A DNA stretch of 11,599 bases, taken from the NCBI GenBank assembly GCA_902826945.1, contig CADEGS010000144.1, forward strand, positions 1 through 11,599, given 5' to 3'. Below the pieces are notes generated by a model that was not told the DNA's origin, searched no databases, and saw nothing but the letters and a program-made list of their open reading frames with translations. This document shows, piece after piece, positions 1 to 6,419 of this stretch. The position numbers and the translations under genes are program-made. The first letter of the stretch is position 1. Each line of letters opens with the position of its first letter. Origin of the DNA: an uncultured bacterium (GTDB lineage Bacteria > Planctomycetota > UBA1135 > GCA-002686595).

Positions 1-1
1 G

Positions 2-835
2 CACGCGGCCGGGCTGAGCGCCGGCAACCTGTGGCTGGCGCGCGCCGCGCGCGCGCGCCTGGCGCGCGAGGCGGCCGCCGCCGCGCCCGCGCCTCCCGGC
101 GCCAGGGGTGCCGCGCGCACGGCGCTCGCGGCGCTGGCGCGCGCGGCCTGGCCGCTCGGGCTGACCGCCGTCGTGCAGCAGGCCTACTTCTACGCCGACA
201 ACCTGTTCGTGCGCGCGCTGTGCGGCGACGAGGAGCTCGGCCGCTACAACGCGGCCGTGCGCGTGACCTCGCTCCTGCTCCTGGCGGGCACGCTGGCGAG
301 CGCGACGGCGCTGCCGTGGCTCGCGCGCGCGTGGCGCGAGGGGCGGCTGGGCGAGGCGGCCGCGCGGCTGGGCGCGCCGCTCTTCGCCGCGGCGGGCCTC
401 GCGCTCGGCGCGCTCCTGCCCTGGAGCGCGGCGCTGCTCGCGCTCCTCTTCGGCCCGGGCTTCGCCGCGGCCGCCCCCAGCCTGCGCTGGCTGCTCGGCG
501 CCGCGCTCGCCGTGCACGCCGGCGCCGTGCTCCTGACGGCGCTCGTCGCGACCGGGGACGGCCGCGCCGTGCTCGCGACGGCGCTCGGCGGCCTGGCGCT
601 CAACCTGGCGGCGAACGCCTGGCTCGTGCCGCGCCAGGGCGCGGCCGGCGCCGCGCTCGCGACCTGCGCGACGGAGGCCTGGGTCGCGCTCGTCGCGCTC
701 CTCTTCCTGCGCCGCCGCGGGGTCGGGCTCGGCCCGCGCCCGCTCGCCTGGCTCGGCGGGCCGGCGGCCTTCGCGCTCGCGTGGCTCGCCTCGCACGCGC
801 TGGCGCGCTGGCTCGGGGCGCTCCCGGCCGCGTAG
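2..835 (+). CDS. Polysaccharide/lipid-linked oligosaccharide flippase, C-terminal part (5' end outside window)
   Basis: Partial gene: the reading frame is open to the first base, so the true start lies upstream, and an internal GTG at 173 is not the start. The visible 277 residues are Ala/Leu-rich. An Arg/Ala-rich cytoplasmic loop (about residues 13-47) is followed by about six hydrophobic segments, near 50-66, 87-105, 124-150, 162-183, 189-208 and 213-236. The segment from W50 to L94 (PLGLTAVVQQ, YADN, then ELGRYNAAVR) looks like the start of the second half of MATE/MVF-superfamily exporters (Wzx, RfbX, MurJ relatives). These flip undecaprenyl- or lipid-linked sugars across the inner membrane. 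It is the first visible gene of a run of glycosyltransferase genes on the same strand, 14 bp from the next, which fits export of the glycan they make. A MurJ-type lipid II flippase is the main alternative; the context favours surface polysaccharide. Confidence 0.85.
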   Translation, partial: HAAGLSAGNLWLARAARARLAREAAAAAPAPPGARGAARTALAALARAAWPLGLTAVVQQAYFYADNLFVRALCGDEELGRYNAAVRVTSLLLLAGTLASATALPWLARAWREGRLGEAAARLGAPLFAAAGLALGALLPWSAALLALLFGPGFAAAAPSLRWLLGAALAVHAGAVLLTALVATGDGRAVLATALGGLALNLAANAWLVPRQGAAGAALATCATEAWVALVALLFLRRRGVGLGPRPLAWLGGPAAFALAWLASHALARWLGALPAA

Positions 836-849
836 CCTGGGGCCCGACC

Positions 850-1998
850 ATGCGCGTGGGGATCGACTACCGCCCGGCCCTGGTGAACCGCGAGGGCATC
901 GGCCGTTACGCGCGCGAGCTCGTGCGCGGGATGGTCGAGTCGGGCTTCGACGGGAGCCTGGGGCTGTTCGGCTACACGCTCGCGCCGATGCGCTTCTCGC
1001 GCGCGGAGCTCGGCCTCGCCGGCTCGCGCGCCGAGCTCGTGCGCCTGCGCCTGCCCTCGCGCAGCCTGCCCTGGCTGCTGCGCCGGCTGGGCCGCGGGGT
1101 CGACGACGCGACCGGCGGCGCGGAGGTCTTCCACCACACCGCCTACCACCACCTGCCCGTGCGCCAGGCCGCGGAGGTGGTGACGATCCACGACTGCATC
1201 TGGATGCTCGACGCGGGCTACATGGAGCCCGCGGTCGCCGAGCGCATGCGCGCCGCCTCGCGCGCGGTCGTGGCGCGCGCGCGGCGCGTGCTCGTGCCGA
1301 GCGAGTTCGTCGGTGCCGAGGTCGTGATGAGCCTGGGCGTCTTCCCGAGCCGCGTCTCGGTCACGCCGCTCGGCTGCGACCACGCCGCGCGCGGCCTGCC
1401 CGCGCGCGTGCCGCCGGCGCGCGCGCCCTACGTCCTGACCGTGTCGCGCGTGGACCGGCGCAAGAACCACCTGCGCATGCTGCGCGCGTTCGAGCGCCTG
1501 GTGCGCGAGGGCTTCCCGCAGCGCTGGGTGGTCGCCGGCCCGCCCGGCTTCGGCGGCGAGGAGTTCGCGGCGGCGCTCGAGCGCTCGAGCGCGCGCGAGC
1601 GCGTCGAGTGGCGGCGCTTCGTCCCCGACGCCGAGCTGCCGCTGCTCTACGCCCAGGCCGACGCGTTCCTCTTCGCCAGCCTGAACGAGGGCTTCGGGCT
1701 GCCGCCGCTCGAGGCGATGGCGTGCGGCACGGCCGTCGTCGCCAGCGCCGTGACCGCCATGCCCGAGGTCTGCGGCGACGCCGCCTGGCTGGTCGAGCCG
1801 ACCGACGAGGAGCGCATCTTCGAGGCGCTGCGGCGCGTCCTGGCCGAGCCCGAGCTGCGCGAGGACCTGGTGCTGCGCGGGCGCCAGCGCGCGCGACGCT
1901 TCCCCTGGCGCGACACGGCCAAGCACACCCTGCTCGCCTACCGGCGCGCGCTCGAGCCCGAGCGCGAGGACGCGCCGCCCGTGCGCCGCTCGCTCTGA
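850..1998 (+). CDS. GT4-family glycosyltransferase (mannosyltransferase-like)
   Basis: 382 residues, the usual GT-B length. The N-terminal acceptor domain opens with GIDYRPAL and then REGIGRYARELV, the pattern of GT4 enzymes that add mannose or similar sugars to O-antigen or capsule chains. H114-D115 (TIHD) lies in the acceptor domain. The C-terminal nucleotide-sugar domain begins with VLTVSRVDRRKN (195-206), where R204/K205 would grip the donor phosphates. It ends with the retaining-GT EX7E motif E280-GFGLPPL-E288 and AMACGTAVVAS. The ATG at 850 is chosen because homology begins exactly there; the frame is open further upstream only as Arg/Ala-rich nonsense over the flippase gene. No clear Shine-Dalgarno is visible, so translation may be coupled to the flippase 14 bp upstream. 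The sugar and linkage cannot be read from the sequence. The stop overlaps the next start (TGATG). Confidence 0.93.
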   Translation: MRVGIDYRPALVNREGIGRYARELVRGMVESGFDGSLGLFGYTLAPMRFSRAELGLAGSRAELVRLRLPSRSLPWLLRRLGRGVDDATGGAEVFHHTAYHHLPVRQAAEVVTIHDCIWMLDAGYMEPAVAERMRAASRAVVARARRVLVPSEFVGAEVVMSLGVFPSRVSVTPLGCDHAARGLPARVPPARAPYVLTVSRVDRRKNHLRMLRAFERLVREGFPQRWVVAGPPGFGGEEFAAALERSSARERVEWRRFVPDAELPLLYAQADAFLFASLNEGFGLPPLEAMACGTAVVASAVTAMPEVCGDAAWLVEPTDEERIFEALRRVLAEPELREDLVLRGRQRARRFPWRDTAKHTLLAYRRALEPEREDAPPVRRSL

Positions 1999-3125
1999 TG
2001 AAGCTCGCCTTCGTCCTCTACGAGTACACGCCCTGGGGCGGGCGCGAGCGCAACTGCGCCGCGGCGGCGCGCGCCTGCGCGCGCGCGGGGCACGACGTGC
2101 TCGTCGTGACGCGCCGCTGGGCAGGCCCGCGGCTCCAGCACGGGCGCGTGCTCGAGCTCGGGAGCCGCGGGCGGCGCAACATCGTCCGCGACGAGGCCTT
2201 CGTGCGCGACGCGCGCGCGGCGCTGGCGCCCGAGGCCTGCGACCTCGTCGTCGGCTTCGACCTCTTCCCCGACGCCGACGTGCTGTACGCGGCCGACCCG
2301 TGCCTGGCGCTCGAGGCCCGCCGCCGGACGTTCCTCGTGCGCTGGACGCGCCGCGTGCGCCGCCGGCTGGCGTGGGAGCGCGCGCTGCTCGACCCCGCCG
2401 GCCGCGCGCGCGTGCTGGTCCTGACCGAGCGCCAGCGCGAGGAGCTCCGCCGCGCGTACGGCACGCCGGCCGAGCGCATCGCGCTACTGCCGCCCAACCT
2501 GGACGACGCTCCCGCGCCGGCGCGCGCGGCGGGAGCGCAGGCGCTCGCCGCGCTCGGGATCGAGGAGCGCCACCTGGTGCTGCTCTTCGTCGGCTCGGAC
2601 TTCCGCCGCAAGGGCCTCGACCGCGCGATCGACGCGCTGGCCGCGCTGCCCGAGCGCGTCCACCTGGTCGCCGTCGGCGACGCGCCGCCGGGCGCCTTCG
2701 CGCGGCGCGCGCGCGCGCGCGGGGTCCGCGCGCGCGTCGCCTTCGCCGGCCCGCGCCCCGACGTGCCCGCGCTGCTCGCGCGCGCCGACGTGCTCGTGCA
2801 CCCCGCGCGCAAGGAGACCGCCGGCATCGTCCTGCTCGAGGCGCTGCGCCAGGGCGTGCCGGTCGTGACCACCGACGCCTGCGGCTTCGCGCCGCACGTC
2901 GAGCAGGCGGGCGCGGGCGTCGTGCTGCGCACCCCGTTCCGCCCGGAGACGTTCCGCGAGTGGCTGCGCCTGCTCGTGCGCAGCGAGGAGGAGCGCGGCC
3001 GCATGGGCGCGCGCGGCCGCGCCTACGCGCGCGCTCCCGAGCTCTACGGCCGCCACGAGCGCCTCCGCGAGCACCTCGAGGCCTGGGCGCGCGAGCGCTC
3101 CGCCCGCGCCGCGGGGCCGGGCTGA
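1998..3125 (+). CDS. waaG: WaaG/RfaG-like LPS core glycosyltransferase
   Basis: 375 residues, close to the length of Escherichia coli WaaG, which adds the first glucose to heptose II of the inner LPS core from UDP-glucose at the inner face of the membrane. As I remember that protein, similarity is collinear along the whole length: MKLAFVLYEYTPWGGRER at the start, VVGFDLFPDADVLYAAD (84-100), VLTERQ (141-146), LFVGSDFRRKGLDRAIDAL (196-214), and ADVLVHPARKETAGIVLLEAL (263-283) followed by TTDACGF. The glycine pair G14-G15, the phosphate-binding R204/K205 and the EX7E glutamates E273/E281 are present. The ATG shares its A with the preceding TGA. The protein is very rich in Arg and Ala. Membership of this subfamily is clear. 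The actual acceptor (heptose or another core sugar) and donor are inferred, since no other Waa gene is in view. Confidence 0.92.
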   Translation: MKLAFVLYEYTPWGGRERNCAAAARACARAGHDVLVVTRRWAGPRLQHGRVLELGSRGRRNIVRDEAFVRDARAALAPEACDLVVGFDLFPDADVLYAADPCLALEARRRTFLVRWTRRVRRRLAWERALLDPAGRARVLVLTERQREELRRAYGTPAERIALLPPNLDDAPAPARAAGAQALAALGIEERHLVLLFVGSDFRRKGLDRAIDALAALPERVHLVAVGDAPPGAFARRARARGVRARVAFAGPRPDVPALLARADVLVHPARKETAGIVLLEALRQGVPVVTTDACGFAPHVEQAGAGVVLRTPFRPETFREWLRLLVRSEEERGRMGARGRAYARAPELYGRHERLREHLEAWARERSARAAGPG

Positions 3126-3137
3126 GCCCCGCCGAGC

Positions 3138-4193
3138 ATGGTCCCGCGCATCGGCTTCGACGCCTCGCCGCTCGCGCGCCCGGTGCCGCCGGGCGTGCGG
3201 CGCGCGGTCGCGGGCGCGCTGGAGGCGCTCGAGCGCCGCGCCGTGCTCGAGGTCGTGCGCCTGGCGCCGGAGCCGGGCGACGCGACCCCGCTCGGACGCT
3301 GGCGGCGGCGCGCGCTCGGGCGGGCCGCGCGCGCCGCGGGCTGCGCGGGACTGCACTCGTTCCTCTCGGCCCTGCCTCCCGGCGGCGGGCTGCCGCGCGT
3401 GCAGACCGTGCACGAGCTGCCCTGGCGCCACGGCGTGCGCGAGGGCTCGGACCTCGCGCACCGCGCCTGGGCCGCGCTCGGCCCGCTGCTCGCGGCGCGC
3501 GTCGCGGTGCCGAGCGAGCTGGTCGCGCGCGACCTCGCGCGCGCCGTGCTGGCGCGCGCGTCGCGCGTCCGCATCGTCCCCTGGGGCGTCGGGCCGCCCT
3601 TCGCTCCCGAGGAGCCGCCCGGCGTGGTGGACGAGCTCGCGCTCGAGCGCCATCGCCTGGGCTCGGGCCCGTTCGCGCTGGCGCTGGGGGCGGTGCGCGC
3701 GAAGAAGGGCCTGGGCGCGCTCCTGCACGGCGTGGCGCGGCTCGTCGCGCGCGGCGCCGAGCCGGTGCAGGTCGTCGTGACCGGACCCGACACGCCCGAC
3801 CTGCGGCGCGACCTCGGCCTTGCCGCGCGTCTGGGCCTCTCGCGCTGGGTCACGACGCTCGGCGTCGTGGACGAGCGCGACCTCTCCTCGCTCGTGCGCC
3901 TGGCCGCGTGCGTGTGCGTGCTCTCGCGCTCGGAAGGCTTCGGCTTCCCCGCGCTCGAGGCGGCCGCCTGCGGCACGCCCGCCGTGGTCGCGCGCGGCGG
4001 CGCGCCGGCCGAGCTGCTCGGCCCGGCCGCGCTGGAGGCCGACCCGGCCGACCCCGACGCGGTCGCCGACCTCCTGCTGCGCGCGCGGGCCGAGCGCAGC
4101 GCGCTGCGGCCGGCGCTGCTCGCACGCGCGGCGCGCTGCTCGTGGGACGCGTGCGCGGAGCGCATCGAGGCGCTGTGGCAGGAGATCCTGTGA
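3138..4193 (+). CDS. GT4-family glycosyltransferase
   Basis: 351 residues with GT-B organisation. The N-terminal domain starts RIGFDASPLARP and then GVRRAVAGALEAL, a variant of the 'GxD...GxxRxxxxL' opening of the gene at 850. An HE pair follows at 92-93 (TVHELPWRH). The donor domain starts FALALGAVRAKKGL (179-192) with K189/K190 as likely phosphate ligands. It carries E266-GFGFPAL-E274 and AAACGTPAVVARGG. The enzyme should transfer a sugar from a nucleotide donor with retention of configuration; donor, acceptor and linkage are unknown. The ATG at 3138 lies 12 bp after the WaaG-like stop, and I see no strong Shine-Dalgarno. The N-terminal domain is short and Arg-rich (R55-R64 region), suggesting contact with acidic membrane lipids. 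It overlaps the next gene by 4 bases. Confidence 0.9.
   Translation: MVPRIGFDASPLARPVPPGVRRAVAGALEALERRAVLEVVRLAPEPGDATPLGRWRRRALGRAARAAGCAGLHSFLSALPPGGGLPRVQTVHELPWRHGVREGSDLAHRAWAALGPLLAARVAVPSELVARDLARAVLARASRVRIVPWGVGPPFAPEEPPGVVDELALERHRLGSGPFALALGAVRAKKGLGALLHGVARLVARGAEPVQVVVTGPDTPDLRRDLGLAARLGLSRWVTTLGVVDERDLSSLVRLAACVCVLSRSEGFGFPALEAAACGTPAVVARGGAPAELLGPAALEADPADPDAVADLLLRARAERSALRPALLARAARCSWDACAERIEALWQEIL
4180..4184 (+). promoter_or_regulatory. Shine-Dalgarno AGGAG deciding a GTG start
   Basis: AGGAG lies five bases before the GTG at 4190, inside the last codons of the preceding glycosyltransferase. It supports the GTG, overlapping TGA, as the start of the fourth glycosyltransferase rather than the in-frame ATG further in (codon 17), and suggests coupled translation. 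Confidence 0.6.
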
Positions 4194-5275
4194 GGGCGCC
4201 GCGCGTGCTCGTCAGCGGCGTGCTCCTGGCGCAGCCGATGGGCGGCGTGCGCCGCCACAACCAGGAGCTCCTGCCGCGGGCGGCCGAGCGCCTGGCGCGC
4301 GCGGGGGGAGCGCTGGCCGTGCTGGAGGGCGCGCGGCCGCCCGCGCTCGCGCTCCCGCCGGCGGTCGAGCGCCTGAGCTCGCGCGTGCCGGCGCACCCCG
4401 CGCCGCTGCGCGCGCTGGCGGAGGGCCGCGCGCTGCGCGCGGCGCTGGCGCAGGCCGCGCGCGCGGGCCGGCCGTTCGACGTCGTGCACACGGCGCACCT
4501 GCCGGCCCCGCGCCTGGAGGGCGGCGCGCGCCTGGCCTTCACGCTGCACGACACGCGCCGCGTGGACCTCGCGCGCGGCTGGCGCGCGCGCCTGGGCCGC
4601 GCGGCGGTCGAGCGCTCGCTCGCGCGCGCCGCGGTCGCGTGCGCGGTCAGCGCCACGATGGCACGCCGGCTGGCGGCGCTCGGCGCGCGGCGCGTCGCGC
4701 TCGTGCGCAACGCCGCCGACCACCTGCCGCTCCTCCCGCGCGCGCCGGCCGACCCGCCCTTCCTGCTCTGCGTCGGCCACCTCGAGCCGCGCAAGAACCC
4801 GGAGCTCCTCGTGCGCGCGCTGGCGCTCGATCCGGGCCTGCCCGACCTCGTGCTCGCCGGCGCGGCGAAGGGCGCGGCCGGGCCTGAGCTCGCCGCGCTC
4901 GCCGCGCGCCTGGGCGTCGCCGAGCGCGTGCGCGCGCTGGGCGCGATCGACGACGGCACGCTGGCCGAGCTCTACGCGCGCGCCGCCTGCGTCGTCCTGC
5001 CCTCGCGCCTGGAGGGCTTCGGCATCCCGGCGCTCGAGGCGCAGCGCGCGGGCGCCCCCCTGGCGGTGGCCGACGCGGGCGCGCTGCCCGAGGTCGCGCC
5101 GCGCGCGCCGCGCTTCGCGCCCGACGACGCGGCGGGCTGCGCGCGCGCGATCCGCTCCGCGCTCGCGACGCCGCCGGACGCGCTCGCGCGCGCGGCGGCG
5201 GACGCGGCCGCGCACACCTGGGACGACGCGGCGGACGCGCTCGTCGAGGCCTGGCGCCTGGCGGCGGCAGGTTGA
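4190..5275 (+). CDS. GT4-family glycosyltransferase, GTG start
   Basis: 361 residues if translation starts at GTG 4190, which overlaps the preceding TGA as GTGA. The frame is open far upstream, but only with low-complexity Arg/Ala sequence antiphase to real genes, and homology starts at RVLVSGVLLAQP. An AGGAG at 4180-4184, five bases before the GTG, supports this start. Motifs are GGVRRHNQELL (18-28) in the acceptor domain, FTLHDTRRVDL (117-127), and then the donor domain FLLCVGHLEPRKN (191-203), where R201/K202 follow the pattern of WbaZ/MtfB-like GT4 enzymes. The EX7E motif is E275-GFGIPAL-E283. It is the last gene of the glycan operon and ends 4 bp from the convergent ATP-grasp gene. Sugar specificity is unknown. 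Confidence 0.9.
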   Translation: MRAPRVLVSGVLLAQPMGGVRRHNQELLPRAAERLARAGGALAVLEGARPPALALPPAVERLSSRVPAHPAPLRALAEGRALRAALAQAARAGRPFDVVHTAHLPAPRLEGGARLAFTLHDTRRVDLARGWRARLGRAAVERSLARAAVACAVSATMARRLAALGARRVALVRNAADHLPLLPRAPADPPFLLCVGHLEPRKNPELLVRALALDPGLPDLVLAGAAKGAAGPELAALAARLGVAERVRALGAIDDGTLAELYARAACVVLPSRLEGFGIPALEAQRAGAPLAVADAGALPEVAPRAPRFAPDDAAGCARAIRSALATPPDALARAAADAAAHTWDDAADALVEAWRLAAAG

Positions 5276-5282
5276 GCGCTCA
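5273..5282. repeat. Perfect 10-bp palindrome formed by two convergent stop codons
   Basis: TGAGCGCTCA consists of the TGA of the last glycosyltransferase gene, four bases, and the TGA of the ATP-grasp gene read on the other strand. The symmetry does not continue outwards (T at 5272, G at 5283), and no T-run follows on either strand, so it is at most a very short stem and not an intrinsic terminator. Confidence 0.5.
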
Positions 5283-6122
5283 GGGCAGGCGGTCGCGGAT
5301 CGCCTCGACCAGGGCCGCGAGCGCGGGCGGGTGCTCGAGCAGGAAGAGCGAGGGCTCGATCAGCTCGAGCTCGGAGAGCAGCGGCGCGCCGTCCGGACCG
5401 AGGACGAGGTCCACGCGCGCGTAGAGCAGCTCCCCCGCGAGCGGCGCCAGCGCGCGCGCGGCGCAGTCGAGCTCGACCGGCTCGGGCCGCACGAGCTCGA
5501 CCGCCTCGCTCTCGCCGGCGAAGCGCGGCCGCTTGCGCACCGCGTGCGTGACGCGGCCGTCGATCCACACCAGCGCGCGCTCGCCGGGCTCCTCGAAGGC
5601 GCGCAGGCAGGGCTGGACGAGCGCGTCGCGCTCGCGCGCCAGCTCGTCGAGGAAGGCCTGCGCCTCGGCGCGCCGCTCCGGCGCGAAGCGGCGCGTGCGC
5701 CACGAGCCGCCCGACACCGCCGGCTTGACGACGAGCTCGCCCCAGCCGCGCTCGGCCGCCAGCGCGTCCAGCGCGCAGGCCTCGCCGCGCCGCACGACGC
5801 GCGTCGGCACCACCGCCAGGCCGCGCGCCTCGAGCTCGAGCAGGTAGCCCTTGTGCGCGTTCCAGCGCACGACCGGCTCGGGGTTCAGGAGGCGCGTCGC
5901 GCGCGCCGTGCGCGCGACCCAGTCGAGGAAGCGCGGCGGGTCGAGGTGGTAGTCCCAGGTCGAGCGCAGGACGCACAGCGCGTGCTCGGCGGGCCGCGCG
6001 CGCGGGTCGTCCCAGGCGAGGACCGAGGCCGCGAGCCCCGCCGCGGCGAGCGCCGCGCAGAGCGGCTCGAGGTCCGGATCGGGCTCGGGCAGCCGCGCGC
6101 AGGAGACCAGGGCGACCTTCAT
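5280..6122 (-). CDS. ATP-grasp carboxylate-amine ligase, DcsG/glutathione-synthetase-like
   Basis: 280 residues. It has the signature order of a distinct ATP-grasp family: VLAWDDP (34-40), VLRSTWDYHL (51-60), LLNPEPVVRWNAHKGYL (78-94), VVPT (104-107), the ATP-binding lysine in LVVKPAVSGGS (130-140, K133), LVQP (168-171), ARVDLV with D238, and SELELIEPSLFLLEHP (250-265), whose acidic residues should hold Mg2+. The family is related to the cycloserine synthetase DcsG and to the ATP-grasp half of glutathione synthetase. Such enzymes make an acyl-phosphate and couple it to an amine or peptide. Substrate is unknown and no partner biosynthetic gene lies beside it. The ATG at 6122 gives MKVALVSCARL, the expected first strand; the longer frame upstream is antisense to the zinc-ribbon gene. 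The start lacks a Shine-Dalgarno sequence but has a TAAGAT hexamer seven bases before it. It converges on the glycosyltransferase operon with a 4-bp gap. Confidence 0.9.
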   Translation of the reverse strand: MKVALVSCARLPEPDPDLEPLCAALAAAGLAASVLAWDDPRARPAEHALCVLRSTWDYHLDPPRFLDWVARTARATRLLNPEPVVRWNAHKGYLLELEARGLAVVPTRVVRRGEACALDALAAERGWGELVVKPAVSGGSWRTRRFAPERRAEAQAFLDELARERDALVQPCLRAFEEPGERALVWIDGRVTHAVRKRPRFAGESEAVELVRPEPVELDCAARALAPLAGELLYARVDLVLGPDGAPLLSELELIEPSLFLLEHPPALAALVEAIRDRLP

Positions 6123-6129
6123 TCGCCCG

Positions 6130-6135
6130 ATCTTA
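6130..6135 (-). promoter_or_regulatory. Candidate -10 element of the ATP-grasp gene, possibly leaderless
   Basis: Read on the minus strand, TAAGAT (four of six matches to TATAAT) is followed by seven bases and then the ATG. Transcription starting about seven bases after a -10 box would begin at or next to the start codon. No TTGACA-like -35 box is visible at 16-18 bp upstream, and there is no Shine-Dalgarno. It stands out as AT-rich in very GC-rich surroundings. Confidence 0.35.
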
Positions 6136-6195
6136 GGGCCGCGTTCATCGGACCTTGAGCGTCGGCCGCCACTCTCCGCTCGACCCCCGAACCCC

Positions 6196-6200
6196 GGAGG
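6196..6200 (+). promoter_or_regulatory. Strong Shine-Dalgarno for the zinc-ribbon gene
   Basis: GGAGG sits six bases before the ATG at 6207. This is a near-perfect ribosome binding site and one of the best reasons to accept the 68-codon frame as a real gene. Confidence 0.7.
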
Positions 6201-6206
6201 AACGCG

Positions 6207-6413
6207 ATGCTCGTGGAGCCCGACTTCTACCGCGACCGCAAGTTCTGCCCGAGCTGCGAGCGCTACGTGCGCTACCTGCGCTCGCCGGCCTTCTCCTACT
6301 GCGCCGAGTGCGGCGGCGTCGTGCGGCTGTTCTCGGAGGAGGACCGCCGCTCGTTCGCGCGCAGCCTGGCGCGCACGCACGGCTTCGACGGCGAGGCCGC
6401 GGTCGGGACGTAG
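6207..6413 (+). CDS. Small four-cysteine zinc-ribbon protein, function unknown
   Basis: 68 residues. Two CxxC pairs, C14-PS-C17 and C32-AE-C35, are separated by 14 residues rich in aromatic and basic positions (RYVRYLR). This fits a single zinc ribbon with two knuckles. A charged tail follows with SEEDRRSFARSLAR (43-56). There is no signal peptide or membrane segment, so it should be cytoplasmic; a role in nucleic acid or protein binding is possible but inferred. The frame begins after a strong GGAGG, and its codon use matches the neighbouring genes. It is transcribed away from the ATP-grasp gene across an 84-bp gap and ends six bases from the convergent antiporter. I do not recognise a named family. 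The cysteine-pair layout recalls rubredoxin-type or FmdB-like knuckles only loosely. Confidence 0.8.
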   Translation: MLVEPDFYRDRKFCPSCERYVRYLRSPAFSYCAECGGVVRLFSEEDRRSFARSLARTHGFDGEAAVGT

Positions 6414-6419
6414 GACGGC

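Noticed and set aside
31..849. Upstream extension of the first glycosyltransferase frame over the flippase gene
   Set aside because: The extension is low-complexity; the overlapping frame encodes membrane segments typical of a flippase, and the glycosyltransferase fold starts at the ATG at 850.
2300..4189. Long plus-strand open frame running into the fourth glycosyltransferase, as if a 991-residue fusion
   Set aside because: The part before 4190 is Arg/Ala/Pro-rich low-complexity sequence antiphase to two genes with clear homology; homology begins only at the GTG.
244..5215. Long minus-strand open frames opposite the glycosyltransferase operon (about 244-1926, 2484-3728, 3044-5215)
   Set aside because: They lack recognisable domains and are rich in Arg, Ala and His. 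Stop codons are rare in very GC-rich DNA, and these mirror the codon pattern of the real genes.
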